Below the pieces are notes generated by a model. The model had not been told where the DNA came from, did not search any database, and saw nothing but the letters and a program-made list of their open reading frames with translations. The translations under genes and the position numbers were made by a program. From assembly GCF_026914305.1 (NCBI RefSeq), contig NZ_CP113866.1:690183-754182 (forward strand): a DNA stretch of 64,000 nucleotides, in the 5' to 3' direction. Position 1 is the stretch's first letter. The number at the start of each line of letters is the position of its first letter. Origin of the DNA: Caldicellulosiruptor acetigenus (GTDB taxonomy: Bacteria; Bacillota; Thermoanaerobacteria; Caldicellulosiruptorales; Caldicellulosiruptoraceae). Of the stretch, positions 1-11,467 are shown piece by piece.

Positions 1-1
1 T

Positions 2-2188
2 AATGGAAGCTTGGGTGCTATGATTTATGGTGGAGTTGAATATGAGACCATCCAATTAAATGAAGAAAGTATTTGGTCATGTGGTCCTCGAAGAAGAGAA
101 AATCCTGATGCATTAAAATATTTACATGAGATACGAAAAAGCATTTTAGAAGGCAATATAAAAAGAGCTGAAGAGCTTTCTGTTTTTGCTCTTTCTGGAA
201 CACCCCATAGCGAAGGAAATTATGAACCGCTAGGTTACCTTGATATATATTTTGAAGGGATTGAGACAGATAAAGTTGAAAAATATACCAGATATCTTGA
301 TATTTCAAATGCTACTTGTAAAGTTGAATTTGATGTAGATGATATCAGATATGAAAAGATTTACTTTTCTTCTTATCCAGATAAGGTGATTGTAGTAAAG
401 ATATGCTGTAGCAAAAAAGGGGCAGTATCTCTGAGAGCAAAATTTAGACGTGAGTATCAAGAAGACATAGACAAGTGCGGTAAAGTAGATAATGATAAAA
501 TATTTTTTGAATGCTCAGCTGGTGAGGGAAGAGGAGTTTCTTTTTCTGCTGTATTAAAGGCTGTATTAAAAGATGGGGATGTCTATACAATTGGTGACAA
601 TTTGTTTGTAAAAAATGCAACTGAGGTTATGCTTTTAATTACCTCAACAACCAGCTACAAAGAGAGAGATTATTTTAACTGGTGTTTGAAAACATTAGAA
701 CAAGTATCTAAACATGATTTTGAGGAACTTTATAAGAGGCATACAGAAGATTATAAATCATTGTTTGACAGAGTTGAGTTTTATATCGATACAGCAAATA
801 CTAACAAACGTACTGAATTGACAACTCCTGAGAGGATTAAATTATTAAAAGAAGGATATAAAGATGAAGAATTAATAGTACTACTTTTTCAATTTGGAAG
901 ATATTTGCTAATATCAAGTAGCCGCCCAGGGTGTCTGCCACCAAATTTGCAGGGAATTTGGAACAAAGAGATGAAGCCACCTTGGGGCAGTAAGTATACA
1001 ATAAATATTAATCTACAGATGAACTATTGGCCTGCTGAGGTTTGTAATCTTTCAGAATGTCATATGCCTTTATTTGATTTACTAGAGAAAATGTATGAAA
1101 ACGGTAAGATTACTGCCCAGAGAATGTATGGATGTAGAGGATTTTGTGCGCATCATAACACAGATATTTGGGGAGATACTGCACCGCAGGATATTTACAT
1201 CCCTGCAACATATTGGCCAATGGGTGCTGCATGGCTTTGTCTTCATATATGGGATCATTATGAATACACAGGAGATTTAGAGTTTCTGAAAGAATACTAC
1301 TATTTAATGAGGGAAGCAGCGCTGTTTTTATTAGATTATCTCATTGAAGATAGAAACGGCTATCTTGTAACATGTCCTTCCTGTTCGCCAGAGAATAGGT
1401 ATAAACTGAATGGTGAAGTATATAGTCTGACATATATGCCAACTATGGATATTCAAATAATTACTGCACTTTTTGATAAGATAAAAAAAGCTAATGATGT
1501 ATTAGAATTGAATGATGAAATAGTTGAAAAAATAGAATATGCATTAAATAAACATCCGTCGATAAAAATAGGTAAACATGGACAAATTCAAGAGTGGATA
1601 GAAGATTATGAAGAAGCAGAGCCGGGGCACAGGCATATTTCTCATTTGTTTGGGCTTTATCCTGAAAACCAGATAACTCCTGAAAAAACACCACAGCTTT
1701 TCAAAGCTGCAAAGAAAACGTTGCAAAGAAGACTTGAACATGGTTCTGGACATACTGGTTGGAGCAGGGCTTGGATTATATGTTTCTGGGCAAGGCTTAA
1801 AGAAGGGGATAAAGCTTATGAAAATATTTTAGAACTTCTTAAAAAATCAACTTTGCCCAATTTGCTTGACAACCACCCACCGTTTCAAATTGATGGGAAC
1901 TTTGGTGTGACTGCTGGTATTGCAGAGATGATTATGCAGTCATATGACGACACGATTGAACTTTTACCTGCACTTCCGAGTGATTGGAAAAGCGGATATA
2001 TAAAAGGTTTAAAAGCACGTGGAGGACATACAGTTGATATTTATTGGGAGAATGGTATTTTTAAGAAAGCAAAAGTTATTCTGGGATTTAAAGAAAGTGT
2101 TGTTTTAAAGTATAAGGACAGTTATATTGAAATAAAAGGAAATCTAGGAGAAGAAAAAGTTATCTCTTATGATAATTTCTCTAAGTAA
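2..2188 (+). CDS. GH95 alpha-L-fucosidase-like glycoside hydrolase (5' partial)
   Basis: The reading frame is open from the window edge, so the start lies upstream. The visible N-terminus (NGSLGAMIYGG followed by IQLNEESIWS) matches the family's N-terminal domain shortly after its usual start. GH95 enzymes are inverting alpha-1,2-L-fucosidases, and some act on alpha-L-galactose. Counting from the first TTG at 11, the catalytic-region signatures are NINLQMNYWPAEV near residue 332, SPEN near 459 (general acid region) and QIDGNFG near 627. No signal peptide can be judged because the start is missing. The next gene, GH127, lies about 110 bases downstream on the same strand, probably in the same operon. 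The family assignment is firm. Fucose against L-galactose specificity is open. Confidence 0.93.
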   Translation, partial: NGSLGAMIYGGVEYETIQLNEESIWSCGPRRRENPDALKYLHEIRKSILEGNIKRAEELSVFALSGTPHSEGNYEPLGYLDIYFEGIETDKVEKYTRYLDISNATCKVEFDVDDIRYEKIYFSSYPDKVIVVKICCSKKGAVSLRAKFRREYQEDIDKCGKVDNDKIFFECSAGEGRGVSFSAVLKAVLKDGDVYTIGDNLFVKNATEVMLLITSTTSYKERDYFNWCLKTLEQVSKHDFEELYKRHTEDYKSLFDRVEFYIDTANTNKRTELTTPERIKLLKEGYKDEELIVLLFQFGRYLLISSSRPGCLPPNLQGIWNKEMKPPWGSKYTININLQMNYWPAEVCNLSECHMPLFDLLEKMYENGKITAQRMYGCRGFCAHHNTDIWGDTAPQDIYIPATYWPMGAAWLCLHIWDHYEYTGDLEFLKEYYYLMREAALFLLDYLIEDRNGYLVTCPSCSPENRYKLNGEVYSLTYMPTMDIQIITALFDKIKKANDVLELNDEIVEKIEYALNKHPSIKIGKHGQIQEWIEDYEEAEPGHRHISHLFGLYPENQITPEKTPQLFKAAKKTLQRRLEHGSGHTGWSRAWIICFWARLKEGDKAYENILELLKKSTLPNLLDNHPPFQIDGNFGVTAGIAEMIMQSYDDTIELLPALPSDWKSGYIKGLKARGGHTVDIYWENGIFKKAKVILGFKESVVLKYKDSYIEIKGNLGEEKVISYDNFSK

Positions 2189-2300
2189 AGTAGCCAAAGT
2201 GGCAACCAAAAATTCTTTTAATAGCAAAAACAAAAAATTCTTGATTTAATGCAGTGTTTGAGAAGACAAAAAAATAATGTTATTAAGAGGGGAGAAAGTT

Positions 2301-4064
2301 ATGAAGGGACATGGTCAAATTTTAATTCCTTTAAAAGCATCTCTTCACAATGAGAGTGAATTTTACAGAAGATTTGAGATAAATAGGAACTACATGCTTT
2401 CTCTAAAAACTGAAAACTTACTTCAGAATTTCTATTTAGAATCTGGATTAGTAAGCTGGAGTTTTTTGCCACAAGATATTCATGGTGGTTGGGAGTCACC
2501 AACATGCCAATTAAGAGGGCATTTTTTGGGACATTGGTTATCAGCAGCAGCAAAAATATATGCAAATTTTGGAGATGAAGAGATAAAAGGAAAGGCAGAT
2601 TATATTATTAATGAATTAGAGAAATGCCAAAGAGAAAATGGTGGAGAATGGGTAGGTTCCATTCCAGAAAAATATTTTGAGTGGATGGCACGCGGAAAGT
2701 ATGTATGGGCACCACACTATACTGTCCATAAAACCTTTATGGGACTTGTAGATATGTATAAGTATGCGTCAAATCAAAAAGCATTAGAAATAGCAGATAA
2801 ATGGGCTAATTGGTTTTATAGATGGAGTGGACAATTTTCACGGGAAAAGATGGACGATATTCTCGATTATGAAACTGGTGGTATGCTTGAGATTTGGGCA
2901 GAACTATATGATATAACAAAAGACAGTAAATATAAAGATTTAATGGAACGTTATTACAGAGGTCGCTTATTTGACAGATTATTAATGGGTGAAGATGTAT
3001 TAACAGGTAAACATGCAAATACTACTATACCAGAGATACATGGAGCGGCGAGAGTATGGGAAATTACAGGAGAAGAAAAGTTTAGAAAAATAGTTGAATC
3101 TTATTGGAAAGAAGCAGTAGAAGAACGAGGATATTTTTGCACAGGGGGACAGACGTTAGGAGAAGTTTGGACACCTAAGCAAAAAATAAAAAATTATCTT
3201 GGAACAACAAATCAAGAGCATTGTGTAGTTTATAATATGATACGCTTGGCAGAATTCTTGTTTAGATGGACAGGGGATAAGAGATATAGCGATTATATAG
3301 AAAGAAATATTTATAATGGATTGTTTGCTCAACAGAGGCTAAAAGATGGAATGGTCACATATTATCTTCCGCTAATGCCAGGTAGTCAAAAGAGATGGGG
3401 AACACCAACAAATGATTTTTGGTGTTGTCATGGGACGTTGGTGCAAGCACATACTATTTACAATGATCTAATCTATTACAAGAGCCAAAATGGGATAGTA
3501 ATAAGCCAGTTTATACCTTCTTCTGTAACTTGGAAAGATGACAAAGGAAACGACATTACAATAACTCAATACTTTGAAAGAAAACATGGAAGTTTTGCCT
3601 ATACAGCAGAAAAGGATGAAATATATATAGAGATTCAATGTAAGAGTCCTGTAGAATTTGAGCTTGCAATAAGAAAACCTTGGTGGGCTAAGAAAGTAGA
3701 AATAGAAATAAACGGAAACTCATATTATGCTGCTGACGATTCTTCATACATCCAATTAACGCAAAGATGGAACAACGAGAAGATAAAGATTACTTTCTAC
3801 AAAGCAGTTGAAACTTGTTCGATGCCAGATGATCCGCAGCAAGTAGCTTTCATGATAGGTCCTGTTGTATTAGCAGGACTTTGTGAAAGGAGAAGAAAGA
3901 TCTATATTGGTGAAAGAAAGATAGAAGAGATAATTGTACCAATTGATAAAAGAGGTTATGGACCGTTATTATATACAACTCAAGGTCAGATTGAGGATAT
4001 ATTCTTTTTACCACTTTGTTACATTGATCAAGAAAAATATACCGTATACTTTTTAATTGATTAA
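2301..4064 (+). CDS. GH127-type beta-L-arabinofuranosidase (DUF1680)
   Basis: Retaining hydrolase that removes beta-L-arabinofuranose, for example from hydroxyproline-linked arabinans or RG-II side chains. In the characterised bifidobacterial enzyme, a Glu and three Cys bind zinc and one Cys is the nucleophile. Here the matching residues are visible as QEHC (E306, C308) and FWCCHG (C375, C376). I chose ATG 2301 because GAGGGGAG lies just before it; an in-frame ATG at 2277 lacks such a site. The product is 587 residues, with no signal peptide or membrane segment, so it is probably cytoplasmic. It follows the GH95 gene and ends at the edge of a transposase relic, which may have cut an older operon. 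GH146 is a close alternative family. Confidence 0.9.
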   Translation: MKGHGQILIPLKASLHNESEFYRRFEINRNYMLSLKTENLLQNFYLESGLVSWSFLPQDIHGGWESPTCQLRGHFLGHWLSAAAKIYANFGDEEIKGKADYIINELEKCQRENGGEWVGSIPEKYFEWMARGKYVWAPHYTVHKTFMGLVDMYKYASNQKALEIADKWANWFYRWSGQFSREKMDDILDYETGGMLEIWAELYDITKDSKYKDLMERYYRGRLFDRLLMGEDVLTGKHANTTIPEIHGAARVWEITGEEKFRKIVESYWKEAVEERGYFCTGGQTLGEVWTPKQKIKNYLGTTNQEHCVVYNMIRLAEFLFRWTGDKRYSDYIERNIYNGLFAQQRLKDGMVTYYLPLMPGSQKRWGTPTNDFWCCHGTLVQAHTIYNDLIYYKSQNGIVISQFIPSSVTWKDDKGNDITITQYFERKHGSFAYTAEKDEIYIEIQCKSPVEFELAIRKPWWAKKVEIEINGNSYYAADDSSYIQLTQRWNNEKIKITFYKAVETCSMPDDPQQVAFMIGPVVLAGLCERRRKIYIGERKIEEIIVPIDKRGYGPLLYTTQGQIEDIFFLPLCYIDQEKYTVYFLID

Positions 4065-4067
4065 TAG

Positions 4068-4890
4068 GCCAAACACAACATGAATACTGTGCTTAGATAA
4101 AAATTTCTTTAAAGTGGAGTAAATGATGTGGGAATCTAAGGCTCTGTCATAAATGAAGGCAGAAGGATCTTTTGGTATATAAAAGAAAGAGTTTGAAATG
4201 AAGAAATTTAAAGCCTTTAGAGTCAGAGATAATCTTGTGCATTGCAGAAGGTCCGTAGCAAAAGAATCAGAATCAAAAAGAGAGAATAAAAGCTAACGGT
4301 ATACCAAGAGCGTTGATAATAGAAGAAGATTTTAAAAGCCCAGCAGAAAGGGTCATTTATGGGCATAAGGCTGATGTTAGAATTAGGATTAGCAGTGTTG
4401 GTCAAAGAAGAATAGACAAGAGAGTAGATTTTGTCAAAAGAAAGTTCAGGATTAGCTTTTTGATGTATTTTTCAAGAGAGATTGAATGAATTTAGGGTTG
4501 TTTTCACGGACCTGTGGGGCGATGCCAGTTGTATCGAAGATTAAGGTTGAAGCAAGTTCAGGAGATTGTTAGAGAAAAATATTGTGTACATGGATAGAGA
4601 TATTTTGGAAAAGTTTAAAGATTTCGCTGTTGAAGATTTTTCTGAAGCGAGAGAAAGTAGAAATAGAAGGAACATTACCATTTAGGTTACAGAAAGAACG
4701 AAGTTCATGGGAGCTAAGAAGAACTGCGCAAAGCTGAGTAAGGGTATTGGAGTTTGAATAATTTTTGGGACAAAAAAACAGAGAAGCATAAATTCTAAGG
4801 AGAAGCATCTATGCTTGCCAAAGTGTTTATAGTAAGCATTGTAGAAAGAAGAAGGTATGTAGTTAGATAAGTCAATGATTTATCGAACAA
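4068..4890 (-). pseudogene. Decayed DUF772/IS4-like transposase
   Basis: No intact gene is present, but the minus strand carries a collinear series of transposase-like fragments in shifting frames. From 4885 downward these read DLSNYIPSSFYNAYYKHFGK, then LSSHELRSFCNLNG with VPSISTFSRFRKIF, then ASTLIFDTTG with FIQSLLKNTSK, then LTNTANPNSNISLMPIND, then ALDSHIIYSTLKKFLSKH near 4090. The order and spacing fit an N-terminal DUF772 domain followed by a DDE catalytic domain, with at least four frameshifts or stops and the C-terminal third missing. The relic stops a few bases after the GH127 stop codon. The exact IS family is from memory and uncertain. Confidence 0.75.
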
Positions 4891-4998
4891 GCCAAAGAAG
4901 ACATCAAGAGTTGGAGAGAACTGAAGGTTTTAATATGGGGGGAATTAGATTATATAGGGCCAAAAAATTGTTTAGGTTTGGTGTTAAACATTTTGAAC

Positions 4999-5071
4999 CC
5001 CTCCTCATAGTATCAAATTTGTTTTATGTAATCATTTATGTAATCATATTTTACTACAACTATGAGGAGGG
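4999..5071. repeat. Inverted repeat enclosing a 12-bp tandem repeat
   Basis: CCCTCCTCATAGT (4999-5011) and ACTATGAGGAGGG (5059-5071) are perfect 13-bp inverted arms. Between them lie two head-to-tail copies of TTTATGTAATCA (5023-5034 and 5035-5046). The block sits between the transposase relic and abfA, with no recognisable protein. It could be an IS end, a regulatory hairpin or an operator. The arms contain AGGAGG-like sequence, so an RNA hairpin would hide a Shine-Dalgarno-like element. Confidence 0.7.
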
Positions 5072-5106
5072 TGGCTAGACTTTTTTGAATCTTTATAAAG
5101 CTTGAT

Positions 5107-5125
5107 AACGCTCATATTGAGCGTT
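5107..5125 (+). promoter_or_regulatory. Short perfect hairpin upstream of abfA
   Basis: AACGCTCA and TGAGCGTT form an 8-bp stem with a 3-base loop, about 50 bases before the abfA start. There is no T tract, so it is more likely a leader structure or operator than a terminator. Confidence 0.45.
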
Positions 5126-5143
5126 TCTGCAAAAGGCTAATAA

Positions 5144-6691
<1,548 letters not shown>

Positions 6692-6712
6692 TTGCATTGC
6701 TATGCAAGCAAC

Positions 6713-6760
6713 ACAGCTTCTTAAAGAGTACAAAATTTAAGAAGCTGTCTTGTTTGTTTT
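6713..6760 (+). terminator. Rho-independent terminator after abfA
   Basis: ACAGCTTCTTAAA (6713-6725) pairs perfectly with TTTAAGAAGCTGT (6736-6748). A T-rich tail follows (CTTGTTTGTTTT). Confidence 0.85.
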
Positions 6761-6858
6761 ATAAAATTTTAAGAGGAATTTCAAAGTTATTAGATTTAAA
6801 CTACCGCCACTGAGAAGTTAAAATAAAAAATGTATTTCAGAGCAAAGGAGATGAGGGT

Positions 6859-8175
6859 ATGCTCAAAATAGCTATCATAGGTGCAGGAAGTGGAGTTTTC
6901 ACAAGGAACTTGGTAAGAGACATTTTGTCATATCCAGAACTAAGAGACTCTACAATAGCGCTTATGGACATTGACAGTATAAGACTTGAATTTATGAGAA
7001 AAGCTCTGCAAAAACTCATTGACCAGGAAAAGTATCCAACCAAACTTGAAGCCACAACTGATAGAAAAGAGGCTTTAAAAGGTGCAAAATATGTGGTTGT
7101 CACAATACAAGTTGGAGGTTTAAAACCTTACGAATATGACATTTACATTCCTCTAAAATACGGTGTAAAACAGGCAGTTGGTGATACAATAGGTCCAGGT
7201 GGAGTTTTTAGGGCTCTTAGAACAATACCGGTTTTGCTTGACATTGCAAAGGACATGGAAGAGCTTTGTCCTGACGCACTTTTGCTCAATTATGTAAATC
7301 CAATGGCAATGAACTGCTGGGCGTTAAATAAGGCTACGAATATAAAAAATGTAGGGCTTTGTCACAGTGTTCAAGGAACTGCTGAATTTTTAGCAAAAAT
7401 TATTGGGGCAAAAATGGAAGAAATTTCATACTTATGTGCAGGTATAAACCACATGGCATGGTTTTTGAAATTTGAGTGGAATGGGAAAGATGCATATCCC
7501 CTTATAAAAGAGAAAGCAAATGACCCCGAAATCTATACACAGGATGTTACAAAATTCGAGATACTAAAACATTTTGGATATTATGTTTCAGAGTCAAGTT
7601 TTCACATGTCTGAATATGTTCCTTATTTTAGAAAGAGCGACGATTGGATAAACAAAATACATAAAACACATTCATGGCACAAAGAACATTACAATGGCAT
7701 GTATCTGCACTGCTGCTTAGATGCTGCGAAAACTTTACTTGATGACCTGAAGAAAATGGCAGAGGCAGACTACATCGACCCGAAAAGAAGTAACGAATAC
7801 TGTGCAACTATCATCCATTCCATAGAGACAAACACTCCAAGTGTGATAAATGGTAATGTTGAGAACAAGGGTTTGATAACAAATTTGCCTGAAGGGTGCT
7901 GTGTAGAAGTGCCATGTTTGGTTGACAGAAATGGTATTCAGCCAACTTATGTTGGAAATCTTCCTCCACAGCTTGCAGCTTTGAACAGGACAAATATAAA
8001 CGTTCAAGAGCTTGCGGTAATTGCTGCTTTGACAGGTGATAGGGAAGTAGTTTATCATGCAATTATGATGGACCCTCTCACAAGTGCAGTTTTAGATTTG
8101 GATGAAATACGCAAGATGGTAGATGAGATGTTTGAAGCAGAAAAAGAATGGCTGCCAGAAAAAATTTACAAATAA
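6859..8175 (+). CDS. GH4 alpha-galactosidase-type hydrolase (CHSV motif)
   Basis: GH4 enzymes use NAD+ and a divalent metal in an oxidation-elimination mechanism. The N-terminal dinucleotide fold is visible as IAIIGAGSGVFTRNLVRDI, followed by GDTIGPGGVFRALRTIP and the metal-site Cys in GLCHSVQG (C168). In the published GH4 motif scheme, CHSV indicates alpha-galactosidase, CHEV alpha-glucosidase and CHGx alpha-glucuronidase. The call therefore favours a MelA-like activity, but motif and specificity do not always agree. The start is ATG 6859, about 10 bases after an AAGGAGATGAGG ribosome site. The next gene (GH31) begins 21 bases downstream, so the two are co-transcribed. The protein is cytoplasmic, 438 residues, with no signal peptide. 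Confidence 0.9.
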   Translation: MLKIAIIGAGSGVFTRNLVRDILSYPELRDSTIALMDIDSIRLEFMRKALQKLIDQEKYPTKLEATTDRKEALKGAKYVVVTIQVGGLKPYEYDIYIPLKYGVKQAVGDTIGPGGVFRALRTIPVLLDIAKDMEELCPDALLLNYVNPMAMNCWALNKATNIKNVGLCHSVQGTAEFLAKIIGAKMEEISYLCAGINHMAWFLKFEWNGKDAYPLIKEKANDPEIYTQDVTKFEILKHFGYYVSESSFHMSEYVPYFRKSDDWINKIHKTHSWHKEHYNGMYLHCCLDAAKTLLDDLKKMAEADYIDPKRSNEYCATIIHSIETNTPSVINGNVENKGLITNLPEGCCVEVPCLVDRNGIQPTYVGNLPPQLAALNRTNINVQELAVIAALTGDREVVYHAIMMDPLTSAVLDLDEIRKMVDEMFEAEKEWLPEKIYK

Positions 8176-8196
8176 AAGTGAATGAGGTGAAAAGAG

Positions 8197-10182
8197 ATGG
8201 CAAGGCTTTTCTCAGTCCATGGGGATAAATTGGTAAGTAAATACGATAAGGAGATACTGTGGATTGAGGCATGGGGCAGAAACAGTTTGCGAGTTCGCGC
8301 AACTCAAGAAGGAAGTATGCCAGAAAATGATTGGGCTTTGTTGCCAAAAACTGAAATTAGTAGTAATAATATAGAAATTAAAATTTTAGACAATAGAGGA
8401 ATAATAAGAAATGGCAATATATGTGCTGTAATTGAGCCAACTGGCGATATTAAATTTTACAACAGCGAAAACAAAATTATATTGCAAGAATATACTTCAA
8501 GATTTGCTGGAGGATTACGCAAAAAAGGACGTGAATTTCAACCTATTTTAGGAGGTAGCTATCGATTAACTGTTCGTTTTGAATCAGAACCTGACGAGAA
8601 GCTTTATGGAATGGGGCAATATCAGCAACCATTTTTAAATTTAAAAGGTTGCGCATTAGAACTTGCACATAGGAATTCTCAATCAAGTGTCCCGTTTTTA
8701 GTTTCAAACATTGGATATGGTTTTTTATGGAACAATCCGGCAATTGGAAGGGTTGTATTTGGTAAAAATATAACTGAGTGGGAAGCATTTGTAACTAAAA
8801 CTATGGATTATTGGATAACAGCAGGTAATAATCCTGCTGAAATTTTAGAACAATATATGGAAGTAACAGGAACGCCTCCAATGATGCCTGACTATGCAAT
8901 GGGATTTTGGCAAAGTAAACTGAGGTATAGAAATACTCAAGAATTAATGGATGTAGCGTATGAATATAAAAGGCGTAATCTTCCTCTTGATGTAATTGTG
9001 ATTGATTTTTTCCATTGGCCACATCAGGGAGACTGGAAATTTGATGAAGATTACTGGCCTCATCCAGAAAAAATGGTAGAAGAGCTCAGAAAAATGGGTA
9101 TTGAAGTAATGGTATCTATATGGCCGACTGTTGAAAAAGAAAGCGAAAATTATGAAGAGATGCTTTCAAAGGGCTTACTTATGAGTACCGACCGGGGACC
9201 GCGAGTGACTATGCAGTTTGTCAATGACACTCTTTTTGTTGATATGACTAATCCCGAAGCACGTGAATTTATGTGGGGAAAAGTCAAAGAAAATTATTTT
9301 TCAAAAGGTATTAAAATGTACTGGCTTGATGAAGCTGAGCCAGAATTTCATAAATATGAATTTGATAATTATCGATATTATTTGGGACCATGTTTAGAAA
9401 TAGGAAATATATATCCTCTATTGTATGCAAAAACTTTTTATGATGGATTGAAAAAGGAAGGTATTGAAAATATAATTAACTTAATTCGCTGTGCTTGGGC
9501 TGGTTCCCAACGCTATGGAGTGGTTGTGTGGTCGGGGGATATTGCATCCACCTTTGAATCATTGAGAAATCAAGTTGCATGTGGCCTAAATATGGCAATG
9601 GCGGGGATACCCTGGTGGACAAGCGACATAGGAGGTTTCTATGGTGGCGATCCAGAGGATCCTTCTTTTAGAGAATTGATAATCAGATGGTTTCAATTTG
9701 GAGCATTTTGTCCTGTTTTTCGTATACATGGCGATAGAAAGCCTTATATTCCACCGACGAGTAATAAAGGTGGAGGAAAAGTAGGTTCTGGTGGTCCTAA
9801 TGAGGTATGGAGCTATGGAGAAGAAGCTTACGAAATTTTCAAGAAGTATCTCACTATACGTGAAAAACTTAAACCGTATATTAAAAGACAAATGTTACTC
9901 ACACATAAAAAAGGAACACCTATAATGAGACCACTGTTTTACGATTTTCCATCTGATACAAAGTCATGGGAGATTGAAGATGAATTTATGTTTGGACCTG
10001 ATATATTAGTTGCTCCTGTCTTATATGAAGGTATGAGAGAAAGAATTGTTTATCTACCTGAAGGTGCCCACTGGAGAGAGTGGGAAACAGGAAAAGTATA
10101 TGAAGGTGGAAAAGAAATTATTTGCCAAGCTCCTTTAACTACAATACCGATTTTTATACGGGATGGAGTTGAGTTGTTGTAA
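8197..10182 (+). CDS. GH31 alpha-glycosidase
   Basis: Retaining alpha-glycosidase of family 31, which includes alpha-xylosidases, alpha-glucosidases and alpha-galactosidases. The N-terminal beta-sandwich (about residues 1-215) contains EKLYGMGQYQQPFLNLKGC. The (beta/alpha)8 barrel carries the nucleophile D378 in MYWLDEAEPEF and the likely acid/base D448 in VWSGDIAST. The late barrel loop has FCPVFRIHGDR. At 661 residues it is shorter than the YicI-like protein at 33027, and its nucleophile motif differs (WLDEAEP against KTDFGE), so the two are not recent duplicates. It sits 21 bases after the GH4 gene. Joint action on galactose- or xylose-bearing oligosaccharides is inferred. There is no signal peptide. 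Confidence 0.92.
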   Translation: MARLFSVHGDKLVSKYDKEILWIEAWGRNSLRVRATQEGSMPENDWALLPKTEISSNNIEIKILDNRGIIRNGNICAVIEPTGDIKFYNSENKIILQEYTSRFAGGLRKKGREFQPILGGSYRLTVRFESEPDEKLYGMGQYQQPFLNLKGCALELAHRNSQSSVPFLVSNIGYGFLWNNPAIGRVVFGKNITEWEAFVTKTMDYWITAGNNPAEILEQYMEVTGTPPMMPDYAMGFWQSKLRYRNTQELMDVAYEYKRRNLPLDVIVIDFFHWPHQGDWKFDEDYWPHPEKMVEELRKMGIEVMVSIWPTVEKESENYEEMLSKGLLMSTDRGPRVTMQFVNDTLFVDMTNPEAREFMWGKVKENYFSKGIKMYWLDEAEPEFHKYEFDNYRYYLGPCLEIGNIYPLLYAKTFYDGLKKEGIENIINLIRCAWAGSQRYGVVVWSGDIASTFESLRNQVACGLNMAMAGIPWWTSDIGGFYGGDPEDPSFRELIIRWFQFGAFCPVFRIHGDRKPYIPPTSNKGGGKVGSGGPNEVWSYGEEAYEIFKKYLTIREKLKPYIKRQMLLTHKKGTPIMRPLFYDFPSDTKSWEIEDEFMFGPDILVAPVLYEGMRERIVYLPEGAHWREWETGKVYEGGKEIICQAPLTTIPIFIRDGVELL

Positions 10183-10210
10183 ATTGTAAATAGTTGGATT
10201 TGCAAATAAA

Positions 10211-10262
10211 AAAGGGCTTTGCATAAACAAAAAATTTGATAATCTGCAAAGTCCTTTAGTTT
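10211..10262 (+). terminator. Probable terminator after GH31
   Basis: AGGGCTTTGCA and TGCAAAGTCCTT form a roughly 10-bp stem with one G-T pair around a loop of about 20 bases, followed by a short T-rich stretch. It overlaps the extreme end of an IS256-type relic, so it may partly derive from it. Confidence 0.55.
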
Positions 10263-10311
10263 TCTTCGCCAAACTCTTTACACAAAAATATTTAAAGTCT
10301 CTTTTTACCTT

Positions 10312-10889
10312 CTAAATCGATACCAAGGCTGGCATTGCAAGTAGCTTGTTTAACTTTAGAATTGTCCTTAACTTCACTTCTGAATAACCGTCGATGATAA
10401 GAGCAAAAGCACTTGTGGGCAATTCTCTTTGTTTAAATGATTGAAGTTCATTTTTAAGGTCTTCTTTAATTTTTAGTATTTCATTTTCGGAATAGGGAAG
10501 ATTCAAAACTTTCAAAGTTTGAACAAGAGAACTTTCAGAATAACCGTTGACAACTAAAGACATAAGAAGGTAAATGTATGAACTATCCACTCTTTTATAA
10601 CAGTCGGGAAGGATAGAGGGACGAAAATTTAAAGTAGCGAGTGCGAGGGACAGAGAATTCAAGCTTGCCAACAGGTGTTGCTAGTTTTACTTCAATAAAA
10701 ACCGTTGCCCTTGTCATTGTCATTTTTAGCAAGGCTACTTATCTTTCCGATAACATCAAGCAATCGAGCAAGTTTTACTTTCAGTTGCTTTAGAGCTGGG
10801 CGGTTAGGATCATCTTTGGAGCAATACATATTTAATACTTGCTCTACAGCCATGTTTTTAGCAGTTTCGTAAATTTCGTTTTTATTCAT
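10312..10889 (-). pseudogene. Truncated IS256-family (mutator type) transposase
   Basis: Two consecutive minus-strand fragments make up one broken gene. The first (10889-10692) begins MNKNEIYETAKNMAVEQVLN after an AGGGGG ribosome site. The second (10671-10312) contains SLVVNGYSESSLVQTLKVLN and RELPTSAFALIIDGYSEVK. A further frameshift near 10390 continues the family sequence as VKDNSKVKQATCNASLGID, after which the DDE catalytic core is deleted. Fragments such as FADYQIF may persist to about 10215. The family is recognised from the N-terminal and pre-catalytic segments. The element cannot be active. One IS end probably lies near 10930-10945 (CAGTGAACACAATTTT). Confidence 0.8.
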
Positions 10890-10945
10890 TCTCAGTAACC
10901 CCCTTTGATGATTATTTCAATACTAATTATACAGTGAACACAATT

Positions 10946-11467
10946 TTATTTTAACTCCCTATGGCTATTCCGGCAGAAAAGGCAGTAGAACTTAATGCAA
11001 GGTATTTGGAGCAGTTGAATTATAAATTTGTAAAAAGAAACTTCGATAATAATTTATGATAGAAGAAATAACAAAAAATAAATTTACAAGTTTGATAAAA
11101 AGGTAATTGTTAAAAACACTCTGTTGATAAATTGTTAGATTAATACCACTAAAAGACAAAGGTCAATTTTGTCCAACTTTAAGAAAGACTTTTTACAGGA
11201 GTTGTTCAATTAATTCATGTTATCTGAACGGTAAGTTTATTTTATAAATAACAACAGCAATAATTGTAATGGCTTTATAGTTAAAAGCTTACAGCACAAA
11301 TTGGCAAATTTAAAGATTTATGTTAATTCCGAATTCTTAACTTGATTTTAGAAAAAATTTTTTAGATAATTAGGACAAAAAAAGACAATAAAATACCGAG
11401 CCACTCAGCATGGAAAAATTTAACTGGCAGCTTGTTTTGAGAAGATTATTAAATTAAGAAAATGGGA
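10946..11467. other. Non-coding stretch between two IS relics
   Basis: This is AT-rich DNA with no convincing gene. A 32-codon plus-strand frame at 10961-11059 starts MAIPAEKAVELNARYLEQLN but lacks a ribosome site. It may be another transposase scrap. I see no strong promoter, terminator or repeat in the rest. Confidence 0.5.
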
